This document shows positions 10,605-20,396 of a DNA stretch of 64,000 nucleotides, piece by piece (positions within the stretch are counted from its first letter, which is position 1; each line of letters opens with the position of its first letter). This stretch comes from Galerina marginata (lineage: Eukaryota; Basidiomycota; Agaricomycetes; Agaricales; Galerinaceae). The stretch spans positions 310,001 to 374,000 of the forward strand of contig JAECYW010000014.1 of assembly GCA_023014335.1 (NCBI GenBank). Reading direction: 5' to 3'. The notes beneath the pieces are model-generated. The model was not told the origin of the DNA and searched no databases. It was given only the letters and a program-made list of their open reading frames with translations. The position numbers and the translations under genes are program-made.

Positions 10605-12230
10605 ATGTTTCCAAAGCTAACGCGTCAACCTTCCTCGCAGAACGCGTTCTCAACACAACTTCAAAGTCTACTGGTGACGAATGTGGATATTACTGATGCG
10701 CTGAAGAACCAAATAATCCGAAAACGCGATGAAGCCGCGTCCAAAGCCACTTTTTTGCAGGCCGAATTGACCCAACTATTTCGCCATATCGATGTTTTCA
10801 ATGGCCTGCTTGCGCCTATTCGCCGTCTTCCAACCGACATTCTTCTTGAAGTAATCGGCCACTATCTCGGCGCCGAACTCTCCTCTGAGAGGATGAGGGA
10901 CCTGTTACGCTTATGCCACGTAACATCGAGGTGGAGGACCCTCATCTTGGAGACGCCACTGCTGTGGAATTCGTTACGCATTTCGGTCGGGTGTAGCCAT
11001 GTTAACTCTGACTTTCCCAAGGAGGGTCCTCGGAATCAGGTGCTGCGGGATATGCTGAACACATGGCTTCAGAGGGCAAGTCACTCAACAATATCCTTGG
11101 CCATTGAAATTCGAAACACTTCTGAAGATGACCAACACGACGACTCGACCAATGGACTATTTCTAAACACTTTAATTTTGCCACACCTCAATCGCATCAA
11201 GCGTCTTTACATCACAGCATGCATTATTCCTCCGCTGTTTTTCAGGAATTTGTTCCCGTTACCCAACGAGCTGAACACTTTGGTTCTTCGAGAGCGCGCT
11301 TCTAAAAACATAAAGGTCGACTACGAAGACCTTCAGCGAGCGGCGCCTCCCCTCATGAAATCACTTTCTCGCCTCCGTTGCGTTTCGTTGGGTGGATACA
11401 CCGTGACGTTTCATCAACCTTCTCATATGATGCTTTTGCCCTGGAATCAAGTTACCCGCCTTACTCTGGTTCAAATACCAATTGCCTTGTGCTTCAATAT
11501 CCTACGACGTTGCCCCTACCTCGTGCAAGGGAATTTTGAATTCTTTGAACAGGACACCACGAATTCTGTGCAACCCACAATCTTGCTCATGTCCCTTGAA
11601 AGCCTCTCACTCTATTTTCGAGATGACCCGCTCAATCTTCGTGTTCTTGATTGCTTTAATGTACCAAAACTGCACTCTTTACGACTTGGCTCAAGCAAGG
11701 AAGCGAAGGATATATGGCATGATTCTCAGCCCGTCTGGAAGGTGATCAGGAACATCAAGTCACTTGCCCTCCTGGGCGGGAGTATGAACGAAGAAATGTT
11801 ACATTCATTCCTAGAGCATACTCCTGATTTGCTTCGCCTTGAACTCGATGTAGCAGCAAATCCTGGTTGTGTTTTCGACGTGCTTTGCCCCAATTCAGGC
11901 ACCTACACTTTACTTCCACTGTTGCAGCACATTTCCATTGCAATGCCCCGCGACTTTGTCCATTATGTTTATCCGGAGGGTGTGCCCCTTCCTTTCCGAC
12001 TTTCCAAATTGAAGTCATTTCTTCTGAAGAGAGGTTTTGACGAGGCTGAAAAAAGGTTTCATACGGTTCGTCACCTGGTTATTTACGACAGCTATGTCAA
12101 AAGCGAGGACGACTGGTCGAACACGAAGCTCGCGGAAGGTGTCCGAAAACTAGTTTCGAAAGGATGCCCTGTCGCTATCAGCATGCGGCGCCAAATTTTC
12201 AAGAGAGAAGACGCCGATTGGAAGTGTTAG
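10605..12230 (+). CDS. F-box-like domain protein, 541 aa
   Basis: A single uninterrupted exon, unlike its intron-rich neighbours. After an N-terminal helix, an F-box-like motif spans about residues 71-125 (IRRLPTDILLEVIGHYLG, then LCHVTSRWRTLILETPLLWN), the form expanded in Agaricomycetes. The rest carries irregular leucine-rich segments (LNRIKRLYITACI, LESLSLYF, LALLGGSM, LLRLELDV), as expected for a substrate-binding region. The probable role is as an SCF ubiquitin-ligase adaptor; the target is unknown. The ATG at 10605 is the first of the frame. Unrelated in sequence to the F-box gene at 5692-7067 beyond the fold. Confidence 0.82.
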   Translation: MFPKLTRQPSSQNAFSTQLQSLLVTNVDITDALKNQIIRKRDEAASKATFLQAELTQLFRHIDVFNGLLAPIRRLPTDILLEVIGHYLGAELSSERMRDLLRLCHVTSRWRTLILETPLLWNSLRISVGCSHVNSDFPKEGPRNQVLRDMLNTWLQRASHSTISLAIEIRNTSEDDQHDDSTNGLFLNTLILPHLNRIKRLYITACIIPPLFFRNLFPLPNELNTLVLRERASKNIKVDYEDLQRAAPPLMKSLSRLRCVSLGGYTVTFHQPSHMMLLPWNQVTRLTLVQIPIALCFNILRRCPYLVQGNFEFFEQDTTNSVQPTILLMSLESLSLYFRDDPLNLRVLDCFNVPKLHSLRLGSSKEAKDIWHDSQPVWKVIRNIKSLALLGGSMNEEMLHSFLEHTPDLLRLELDVAANPGCVFDVLCPNSGTYTLLPLLQHISIAMPRDFVHYVYPEGVPLPFRLSKLKSFLLKRGFDEAEKRFHTVRHLVIYDSYVKSEDDWSNTKLAEGVRKLVSKGCPVAISMRRQIFKREDADWKC

Positions 12231-12408
12231 CTAGTAGGACTTTGGTTGATTATTTCAATGTATCATGTTGACGGAAGTTCATCCAACCGATTCTGAATTA
12301 ATGTTGCCTCAGGCTAGTGCGCGAAACCTCAGCCCGGTTATTTATAGGATGGTGAAGCAAGCCACGGTCATTACCTCTTGACTTGCTACTCCCATACTGA
12401 GGCTGAAT

Positions 12409-14361
12409 ATGACACTACATCCGGACCATCAACCCGTCGAACTCCCAGGATTCGGGCTGCCGCTCAACCATTTCCCTCAAATTTCCTCTGACAATCGACA
12501 TTTCGACCTTTATGGGGGCAATCTTAGACGACTCTTTCCGAATGCTCTCAACTTGAACGACATTGAAGAGGGGCGTACGATGTAAACTAAGACTCGTACT
12601 TGCTAATCAACAAGAGTCGCTCAACCGTTTTCTTGCTGCTTTAGACTCGGGCTTACTACTCTTCGTGAGTCCACAATGCTGCAGATCATGAACCACATAA
12701 CCGATAAGCCTAAATGGCACCTTAAAGTGGGCGATTCATTTCACTTGTCCTCTCAAAGACTTTGAAATTTTATGCCTTTCTTCTTCCCAGGTATTTGACG
12801 AAGCCATCGTAAATAAATGGAAAGAGGAGGCCCAAGCCAGTGCCGAGAAGGACGTCAGCGAACAAATGGTAAATTATATCATAGAGGAACTGCGATACAA
12901 AGCCGGAATCTTTGCGGAAACAGGTGCAACAAGCGTTTACACAGGCGACGTCGTCAAGTCAGACTTCGCCGTTCCAAAATCCGTCAAAATCGGGTTGCAG
13001 ACTGCCGTGAAAGTCCTGGAAGACATTCCCGAGAAACATAAAGATTGGCACCCCGGCTCGGACGAGAAGGTTCTCGATTTGGTGCACCCATCTTTGTTCC
13101 CTTTAATATATGGAACCACCAGAGTGTTGGAACGCGGCAAATTATCCTTGCAAGATTGTATTGCAAGATCCGGGGAAGGGGTTATTATCCCAGTCCCGCC
13201 TGAGCAAGAAACAATATTGACAGGCGAGGCCACGGCCGATAATATCAGGATGGTCAAAGCTCCATACAGCAGGGAATTTCAGTGGCTGCCATGTGAAGTC
13301 GACATTTCCAGCGAAGCTGCTAAGTAAGTCATGCCTCCAACCCTTTTCATGAAATCGAGTGATTAATGAAGTCATTAGAATTACGAGTTACATCAATAAC
13401 CTTCATCCTGAAAAACACAGAGAGCTTTATAGTCTGATTGAACAAGTAATAGACGCCGCCATACCTCTATGGGACATGACACTCGCCCCTACCGTCGAGT
13501 GCAATTGGAACGAAAGTTTGAGGTTGATTTACCGACGTACTTGGACTACAAACGATATTATCCAACCCGAACCTGGACCTTTCAGACCTCCTCAAAACCC
13601 TCCCCGCTTGAATTTGAGGCGCCAATTTATTGATGAAGGTTTGCAGGTCATCGTTAAGCTTGCAAATATCGAGCTTACACCCGAAAAACCTGAATACACC
13701 GGAGGTTCGTGGCATGTCGAAGGGCAGTTGGTAGGATTATTTCTTTTTAAAAGACCTGACAGCTCACCGCGTTTAGAACGAACACATATGCGCAACTGCT
13801 TTATATTATTATTCCAACGAAAATATTACTCCAAGCAAGCTCGCCTTTCGCCAGCAATCAAATACCCGAATGACGAACGACATATATTATGAGCAAGACT
13901 TTCACGATTGGCTCCCTGCCGTGTTTGGCTGCACCTCTCCAGGATCAAGTATTCAAGTCATCGGGGGTGTAGATGCCCGAGAAGGACGCCTCCTCACATT
14001 TCCCAACATATTACAGCATCAGGTACAGCCATTCCGCCTCGCTGATCCACGAAAACGAGGACACCGAAAATTACTCGCGTTGTTCCTGGTCGATCCGCAT
14101 GTCAAGGTCTTGAGTACAGCTAATGTCCCACCACAACAGAAGGAATGGTGGGAGGAAAAAATCAGGGCCATGGAGACGTTGCTTGACTTGTTCCCTGCTG
14201 AGTTAGTGGAGGAAATTTTTGACGAAGTCGAGGACGGCTGCATATTTGGGCTGGAAAAGGCGAAGGCCCTGAGACTAGCGTTGATGGAGGAGAGGAAGGA
14301 TTTTGAAGTGAAACACGACGGCGCTTTCAAGTCATTACACTTCTCACTTTGCGAACATTGA
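12409..14361 (+). CDS. DUF4246 protein, 574 aa, possible Fe(II)/2-oxoglutarate oxygenase
   Basis: Five exons: 12409-12581, 12645-12726, 12791-13323, 13379-13730, 13777-14361; total 575 codons with stop. The family signature is clear: an N-terminal PGFGLPLNHFPQ, then LRESTMLQIMNHITDKPKW, VFDEAIVNKWKEEA, GGSWHVEGQLNEHICATALY, and the C-terminal block LQHQVQPF-RLADPRKRGHRKLLALFLVDP. Function of DUF4246 is not established. By inference, His375-x-Glu377, His461 and Arg477 are arranged like the metal triad and co-substrate Arg of Fe(II)/2-oxoglutarate oxygenases. The first intron uses a GCTAAT branch site. The exon 1/exon 2 junction (12581/12645) is the least certain join. No signal peptide, so probably cytosolic or nuclear. 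Confidence 0.88.
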
Positions 14362-14657
14362 TTTTTCCTGGATTTTATGAGATAGGCTGTCCACTAGTTA
14401 TCACGGCTATACAATTACATTTGAGTGGGCGGTCAATCTTGATAGGTCTTGATTCGAAAGTTGGATCTTAATAGAAATGTCTAGCTTAACTTTATGTGAG
14501 AGCATGGCGGAAAGTGCAGCATGAATTTATTCTGTGGTTCTATATATACATGTCTTGTAATTTTTTCCAAGCATAGCGGCATATAACGTAACGATAAGGT
14601 CTATAAGGCAGGCAGGCATACGAACGTGGCGAGGGGTTTTAGGTAGGCATTGAATGA

Positions 14658-15757
14658 CTAAATCACTGAGATAAGGCGGATTTTTTGAATAGCGCGGTAT
14701 ATCTTGTAGCCAGAAATAATTGGGATAGACGTCAAAAATAAACCGCTAACCACAAAATTCAAATAATAGACGGTCGACTTGACCCCTCCCTGGTCCGCGT
14801 CAGTGGTCGTAAAAGTGTTCCAAACCACGATGAAGAGAGTGATCATGAAAAATACGAAGGACCTGTCAATAAAATCGAGTCAAATCTTTGCAATAAAAAC
14901 AGAAAACCTTAATCCCTCACCATATGAGGAATGCGAAAGGTAAAGCGACCAACTTCCAAAACTCCGCGTTGGGATTAGCTGCCTGGAAGCCAGCCGAACT
15001 TGTCAGAGGCGCTGTTGTCTGTGTCATTCTAAAAATAGACTCACCGTTTTCCACTCGTCGAAGAAGTCGTGAAATCTCGTAGGCCTTCCTACCGTCGACC
15101 CCATGTATAAGGTGCCGCAAATGGCACTGGAGCATACCAGCATGAGAGCAGCCACAGTAAAGGTGCGTGTGCTGACGTTGTTGAATATAGGCTGTATTTG
15201 CAGAACGGCAAGGACGGATCTGTTTCGTCGAAGATGATGGCCGTTTGACATTGGCAATGGCGATAAAAAAAGAGAGACAACTTACGCAAGTAAGACGGCG
15301 GAGCCGCAGCGAATCATCCTCCAGTTGAACAGGATGCCTTCCATTGCTGCTGCCCACTGCACGTTTTCCACGGAGACTGAGTAGTCCTCGTGCCTGGGCT
15401 CTGGTGTCTCTTCGTCCTGTATGTAACGAAACTCCGAATGAAGGACTTTTGATGCGGGAAATACGAAAGCGTCGGATAGAGTTTTAAGCATGCGTTGCAA
15501 GAAGTGCTGCCCATCACCCCGTGCATCATTATTTTGCGCCTCAGAGTCGCGCCTCCTGTGGTTGGATCCAGATGTGAGCTTGATCCTCTGTACCCCCTCG
15601 GGAAAAAAACATACTGGGCATTGGAAAGTAAATTATTATCGACCGCAACACCTTGCGGGAAAAGGTCGTCATTGCGACTCGAATGGCGGCGCAGCGGAGA
15701 CCTGTAAGTAGGCGAGGGCGACGCGAGGGACCCAACCGCGGCAGTGTCGCCCATCAT
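14658..15757 (-). CDS. four-helix membrane protein, unassigned family (paralogue 1)
   Basis: The 3' exons are clear: one ending at 15287, then 15219-15045, 14982-14921 and 14862-14658, with introns of 67, 62 and 58 nt. The encoded part runs from a segment before FNWRMIRCGSAVLLASVLAV (helix 1), through AALMLVCSSAICGTLYMG (helix 2) and FWKLVALPFAFLIWSFVFFM (helix 3), to YYLNFVVSGLFLTSIPIISGYK (helix 4) and a short basic tail. The 5' end is unsettled: a frame starting at 15757 and the frame of the exon ending at 15287 differ, so an intron or frameshift lies between about 15700 and 15550. It has two homologues in this window (27841-28736 and 38748-39632) with the same intron positions. Function unknown. 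Confidence 0.65.
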
Positions 15758-17017
15758 AAGGTCGTCGTAATTAAAAAGAGGGGGAGTGAAAGAAATAGAT
15801 TAAAGGAGAAAAGAAAGAGAGGTAAAGATATTAAGAAGAGGGTTTCTTTTGGGCTGCATCCAAGGGAGTCACCCGAGGTTATAAAGTCTTGACGAGTAAG
15901 AGCATACGGTTCCAGCTTGACACTATCTGGATCTACAATCACTCAGCATCGTAAGGCCTCGCTGTACTTGGGAAGAATTGAAGCCCAACCAAGTACATAC
16001 CTAATTTCTCCGCCAAAACAAGTCTTCATCTGGGATGGCATCGTCACAAGCGTCTCCCCACATCATGTCATTAGGGCAATCTTGTTACCATCTGCTTCAA
16101 ATTGGCTAGCAAGACAAGCCACTATTAGGGGCTTAATATAGATAAACGCCCGTACTAATCTGCGGAGTTTGATCTGTCTTAATTGCTAATGGCCCCGGAT
16201 CGCGGACCAAGTAGAGCATTAAGGCAGCCAGAAGGAGGCTCCGACGCGTAGAACGTGGCCTCGTTGTGCGATCCTGTACTGTAAAGCTGGGAGATGAACG
16301 CGTGAATCACAACGTGGTCTGTACTGCGGCACGCTTCCTCACCTCCTCGATATCCGAATTTAGATCTTATGTCCACTGAGGTTGTCCACATTTGGATGGA
16401 TCTTTGGTGTGGCGAGGCAGGTTTTTACAGACGTAACCAGTGCACAGACTGAGACTCGGGTTTCGCTGAGTTACACTGACTCACTGGCTGTAAGGACTCC
16501 AGCCCGAAAACATGAGGTTGAGAGGATATGTGACATGACGGCGGTGCTGGTACAAGTCGAAAAAATTAGGCGAGTAAAATAACGAGTCACGAAGTTGAAT
16601 CAAACCCCGACCATTTACCACAACACCAAAGACCACTGGGAGAGTACACAATCGACGTCGGTGGACCTACACTACCGTTCATGAACAACCATGAAATATG
16701 TGTAATAACGCGAAATAAAATGAATTATAACAATACAGCCAAAATGATATTTTTTGCGTTCAGCACGCTCCAATCCTAATACACAGCCCATCGCAGCACC
16801 TATCCAGAGGCAGCCGGGAGTAGAACAAAATCCAAGCTCAACTAATACTACTCCCGCCTCTCGCAAAATGCAACCACCGACAGAACTAATACATCTCTCC
16901 TCGCCCTCCTTCCCATCCACGCCGCATAGGCATAACAATAGGCGCTCAAAGCTCAAAGCCCCAACCACGACCACCGATAAGAACACCACCGACCAAACGA
17001 CATCGCCTCTACTAACC
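15758..17017. other. intergenic, no gene supported
   Basis: About 1.25 kb with only short frames on both strands. The part next to 17018 is probably the 3' untranslated region of the DnaJ gene; the part next to 15757 is upstream of the membrane-protein gene. I see no repeat or RNA gene here. Confidence 0.4.
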
Positions 17018-18995
17018 CTAGTGCCCATGACTGAAATGAAACTGGAACCCGCCCTGTCCACCGGGGAACCCGCGGGGCATCTGTCCGCCCTGCTGGAAGA
17101 ATTGTGCGAATGGGTGCTGGCCGTTGGCGAAGGGGTGTCCGCCTTGTTGGGCCATGGGGTCCATGGGGTCTTCACCGTTGTCGTAGCGCTGCCGCAGCTC
17201 GGGGTTGGAGAGCACCTCGTTGGCTTCGTTGAGGAGGGCCATCTTCGCCTCTGAACCACCTTTGTCGGGGTGTGCGGTCTTGGCGGCTTTGCGGCTGTGG
17301 AAAACCGTCGTTTAATATTACGCTCGATTGGGCGAAGGAGGAAAAGGCAGCGTACTATGCTTTCTTGATCGTCCTAGCGTCTGCGTCTCTCGAAACACCA
17401 ATGATCTTATAATAATCCTTCTGCTTGCTCTGCTTCAGCAGTTTTTGCGCCTTCTGCAGCCTCTGGTGGATCTACAACAGCAAAAATGTGAGTATATGCG
17501 CGTTGAACACCAAAAGCACCCATCAAACACAACAAATGCAAACAACGCGAAAGATATAAAGCTCGGACTTACATCTCTATCCGACCGCCCACTGGCCTCG
17601 AACGCCCTCTCAAACGTCCTCACCGCTTCTTCCCAGTCCTCCTTCGCCAGCAATGTCTCTCCTCTTCCGACCAGACCGTCCCAATCTTCACTACAACCTT
17701 CCAAGGTGAGTATTTCGTTGCACCATCGTTCCATCTGTGACTTGTACTCCGTCGACGACTTGGCGACATCGGCTAGTCGGATATAGGACTTGCACAGGGC
17801 TCTTACGAGCTTCTGCCGTTGAGGTGAGATTTTCGAAGCTAGAGGTAAGGGAATATGGGCCTCCTTCTTAGCCTTCTTCGTGCTTGTTGGTGACGGCTGC
17901 GGTATGCTGGCCTGGAGAAGAGTAGGTGGAACGAGAGGGAGCACCTCCTTCTCCTCGCCTACGTTGTTGAGCAGTGCCTCTTCGTATTTTCTCCAGAGGT
18001 CTCCGTTCTTGCCGCCGTCTGGGCCTACGAGCAGCTTGACGACTCCGCGCCAATCTTCTTTCCCGAGAAGGTCGTCTAGTTGGGCAAATGATTTGTCGAA
18101 AGATTTCAACATGCGGCGTAAGGTCAGGCAAGGCTTCGAGTCTGGGTCGAAATGCAGGCATTGTTTGAGAGTGTTGAGCGGTGCAGGTGATGGTGGAAGC
18201 AAGAAATAGGATAATCGGAATGTACGCATGAGGAGCTGCGTTGATGGGGGCAATAGGTGAGATAGACGACTGAAAAGTTTGTTAGATGGGTTTGACGAAA
18301 GGTGACCAAAAAAGGTAACTTACGTTAAGTCACCGACGGCGCTCTCGATGTCTCCCGCCGCGAGCGAACATTCGGCTCGCCATGTTCGAAGTTGCAATGA
18401 ATGACTCGCCACGCGCAGTGCCTGACTTGCACTCTCCACGCACGCGTTCCACAGTTCCGCATGGCGCTCCTTCTCCGTCTTGTTCTTCAGTTGCTCTCCC
18501 TCCTTAATCTCCGTCTCGAGCTCCTCTGCGTCCTTGTCCTTCCCTTTGGCCTTGACATACATTGCCAGTGATGGTTTGGCCAGAGAAAAGTGCCCATCAC
18601 GGGTGTATATTCGGGCTTTCATCAGGTGAGCATTGTCAAACGTGTTTGAGGTGAGTGAGAGAACTTTATCAAAGTCCTCGAGGGCAGAGTTATGTCGCTG
18701 CAGAGATAGGTATGCTGTGGCACGTTTATAATAAAGCAGGTAGTCTGTAGGTGATTGTTCTGGTGGGCAAGGTCAGTCTGAGCGCCGGGTAGACAAACGT
18801 GTGGCATCAACGCGTACCTATAGCTTCAGAGTAGATCTTAGCAGCCTCACTGAACTGGCCGGTGGATAGCAGCACATTTGCCTTGTTGATGAGAGGTTGC
18901 AGTCCGGGCGGGTACAGCCCCGATTCGGCACAGACGAACGTCTCCTTGTGGTTCGCCAGCAAAAGCAAAAGAGAAGTGAGCGCGAATAAACGCAT
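17018..18995 (-). CDS. TPR-DnaJ co-chaperone, DNAJC3/p58IPK-like, 567 aa
   Basis: Five exons: 18995-18818, 18759-18324, 18269-17573, 17471-17356, 17294-17018; all joins keep frame. A signal peptide is evident (MRLFALTSLLLLLANHKE to about residue 21). TPR-type helices follow (INKANVLLSTGQFSEAAKIYSEAI, DYLLYYKRATAYLSLQRH, LRTWRAECSLAAGDIESAVGDL, GRGETLLAKEDWEEAVRTFERAF). The J domain starts near residue 455 (KDYYKIIGVSRDADARTIKKAY) and has the catalytic HPD at residues 484-486, followed by a Gly/Gln/Phe-rich tail ending HFSHGH. DNAJC3-type proteins act in the ER lumen, binding unfolded clients and stimulating the Hsp70 BiP. No HDEL/KDEL-type retention signal is seen at the end. The start was set by the signal peptide; upstream in-frame Met codons exist. 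Confidence 0.9.
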
Positions 18996-19679
18996 GATCG
19001 TTATTACGGATAAGATTAAGCCAGTGCGGGGGTTGTCTAGAGCCTCCAGGAAGAAGACGACAGTGGCAGAGAGGAAGGAAGGAAGGACAGCGAAAGAGGG
19101 GACAGCGGCAATTGTGAGATGAACCGTTGGAGTTGACGGATATATTTGGGCAACTTGGCAGGACACGTAGCGTTCGCACGGTCACAAATGGGTTGATGTC
19201 ATATTTTGCTTCCGTCGTCTTATCTTATCGTTGACGAGCCCGCCGCCGTTTCTGAGCCGACGATCTCGACAGTTCGAGAAAAGTGCGGGAAAGGCATTCT
19301 TTGAGAGTATCGACGAATTTGAGGAGTCAGACTTACTGAATCGGTCGGGTAAAGTTCGTCGAATAGCTGAGCACTAGATCCCCCGACAACACCTCTTGCC
19401 ACCGTGTCTGCCACGATTGCACAGCTGATGAAGAGCTGGCGGATGTCATGCGGTTCCTCTAATTTTCTTTTGTTTTTCGAATATTTTCTTTGAAAGATTT
19501 TCAGTCGGGATAGCCTCTAGACGGCGAAGGATCCTTCATCTTCCATCACTCAATCCGTAACTTGAAAAGCTGCATTGGAGAAGACTGAGTACCATTCCGT
19601 GTCAAGAATAAGTTCTCCAGGCCGATCCGCAGATAATCCACGAAGCTCATGGAGGCAAATTTGCTCTGTACTTGCAAGA

Positions 19680-19767
19680 GCATTAATGGGGTAGTGGTAA
19701 CCTGGGTCGTTGCCATTCGAGTTTCTCTAAGCTCGACCCGCCGGGGGTTCGATTCCCTCTTAATGCA
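19680..19767 (+). tRNA. tRNA-Gly (anticodon GCC) with 17-nt intron
   Basis: The 7-bp acceptor stem is 19680-19686 with 19760-19766 (GCATTAA/TTAATGC), followed by discriminator A at 19767. The D arm has GTAGTGGTA; the T arm has GGTTCGATTCCC. The anticodon stem GGTCG pairs with CGACC, and the loop holds TT-GCC-A, so the anticodon GCC is at 19712-19714. An intron of 17 nt (about 19716-19732) sits one base after the anticodon, the canonical eukaryotic position. A and B box promoters are internal. The retrotransposon begins about 290 bp downstream. Confidence 0.88.
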
Positions 19768-20052
19768 ATCACATCTTCCTAATAAATTTTGCTTCTTTTT
19801 GGGGGGTAATCATCATTCTGAATTCATTCTGAAGGTCTTCTTCGCAATCATAATCCTAGTCTTTTTTGGATCGCGGCCAAGCATTTTATTGGCCATTGAT
19901 ACGTCGACGGTTCTAAAGATCTAGTAACACTCCGCCTTGAGTTTTATCCGAAGTGGGCATTCTGTGCCCTTGTAGTAGTTGTACTGTACATGGGACTTCC
20001 GACTAACATGACCCGATACCAAAACTAACACAACTAGATGGAACGTCTTTGT

Positions 20053-20059
20053 GTCAGCA

Positions 20060-20061
<2 letters not shown>
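20053..20061. repeat. target-site duplication, copy at LINE 3' end
   Basis: GTCAGCACC directly before the T-run at the element's 3' boundary. It matches 26464-26472 exactly. Confidence 0.8.
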
Positions 20062-20094
<33 letters not shown>

Positions 20095-20244
20095 CCACAA
20101 TCTCCCCCTTTGTGGCTGAGCCATATGGTAGGGTATACTACTTCTCGATGCTCTCTACCTGACTTTCTAACTATGGCCTTTCGGCATTCTAACTATGGTA
20201 GCGGCTTGGACCTCACAGAGTGCGGTCCCAAGCGGTAGGCTCCA

Positions 20245-20265
20245 CCGAAGCTCACTGAGCTTCGG
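20245..20265. other. perfect 10-bp hairpin in LINE 3' untranslated region
   Basis: CCGAAGCTCA at 20245-20254 is the exact reverse complement of TGAGCTTCGG at 20256-20265, with one base between. As RNA it would fold with a slightly opened loop. It lies about 150 bp from the A-tract and 130 bp after the ORF2 stop. A role as a 3' recognition structure for the element's own reverse transcriptase is inference. Confidence 0.6.
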
Positions 20266-20396
20266 CAGAGACAAAAACCGCGGTAATACGTGTGGTGAGC
20301 CACATTGTGTAGGTTAGTTAATGATGTGTAGTTTAAGGAATAGTGAAAAAAGAATGAATAGATGAATGGTGCTCTGACTTTGTTTTCTGCTTTGTG

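Noticed and set aside
19220..19440. Possible tiny minus-strand gene with a GTAAGT donor at about 19336
   Set aside because: Exon joins give unrelated frames and no family resemblance; the segment is more likely the upstream region of the DnaJ gene.
20062..20090. T-run as a transcription terminator
   Set aside because: It is the complement of the A-tract at the 3' end of the LINE, next to the target-site duplication.
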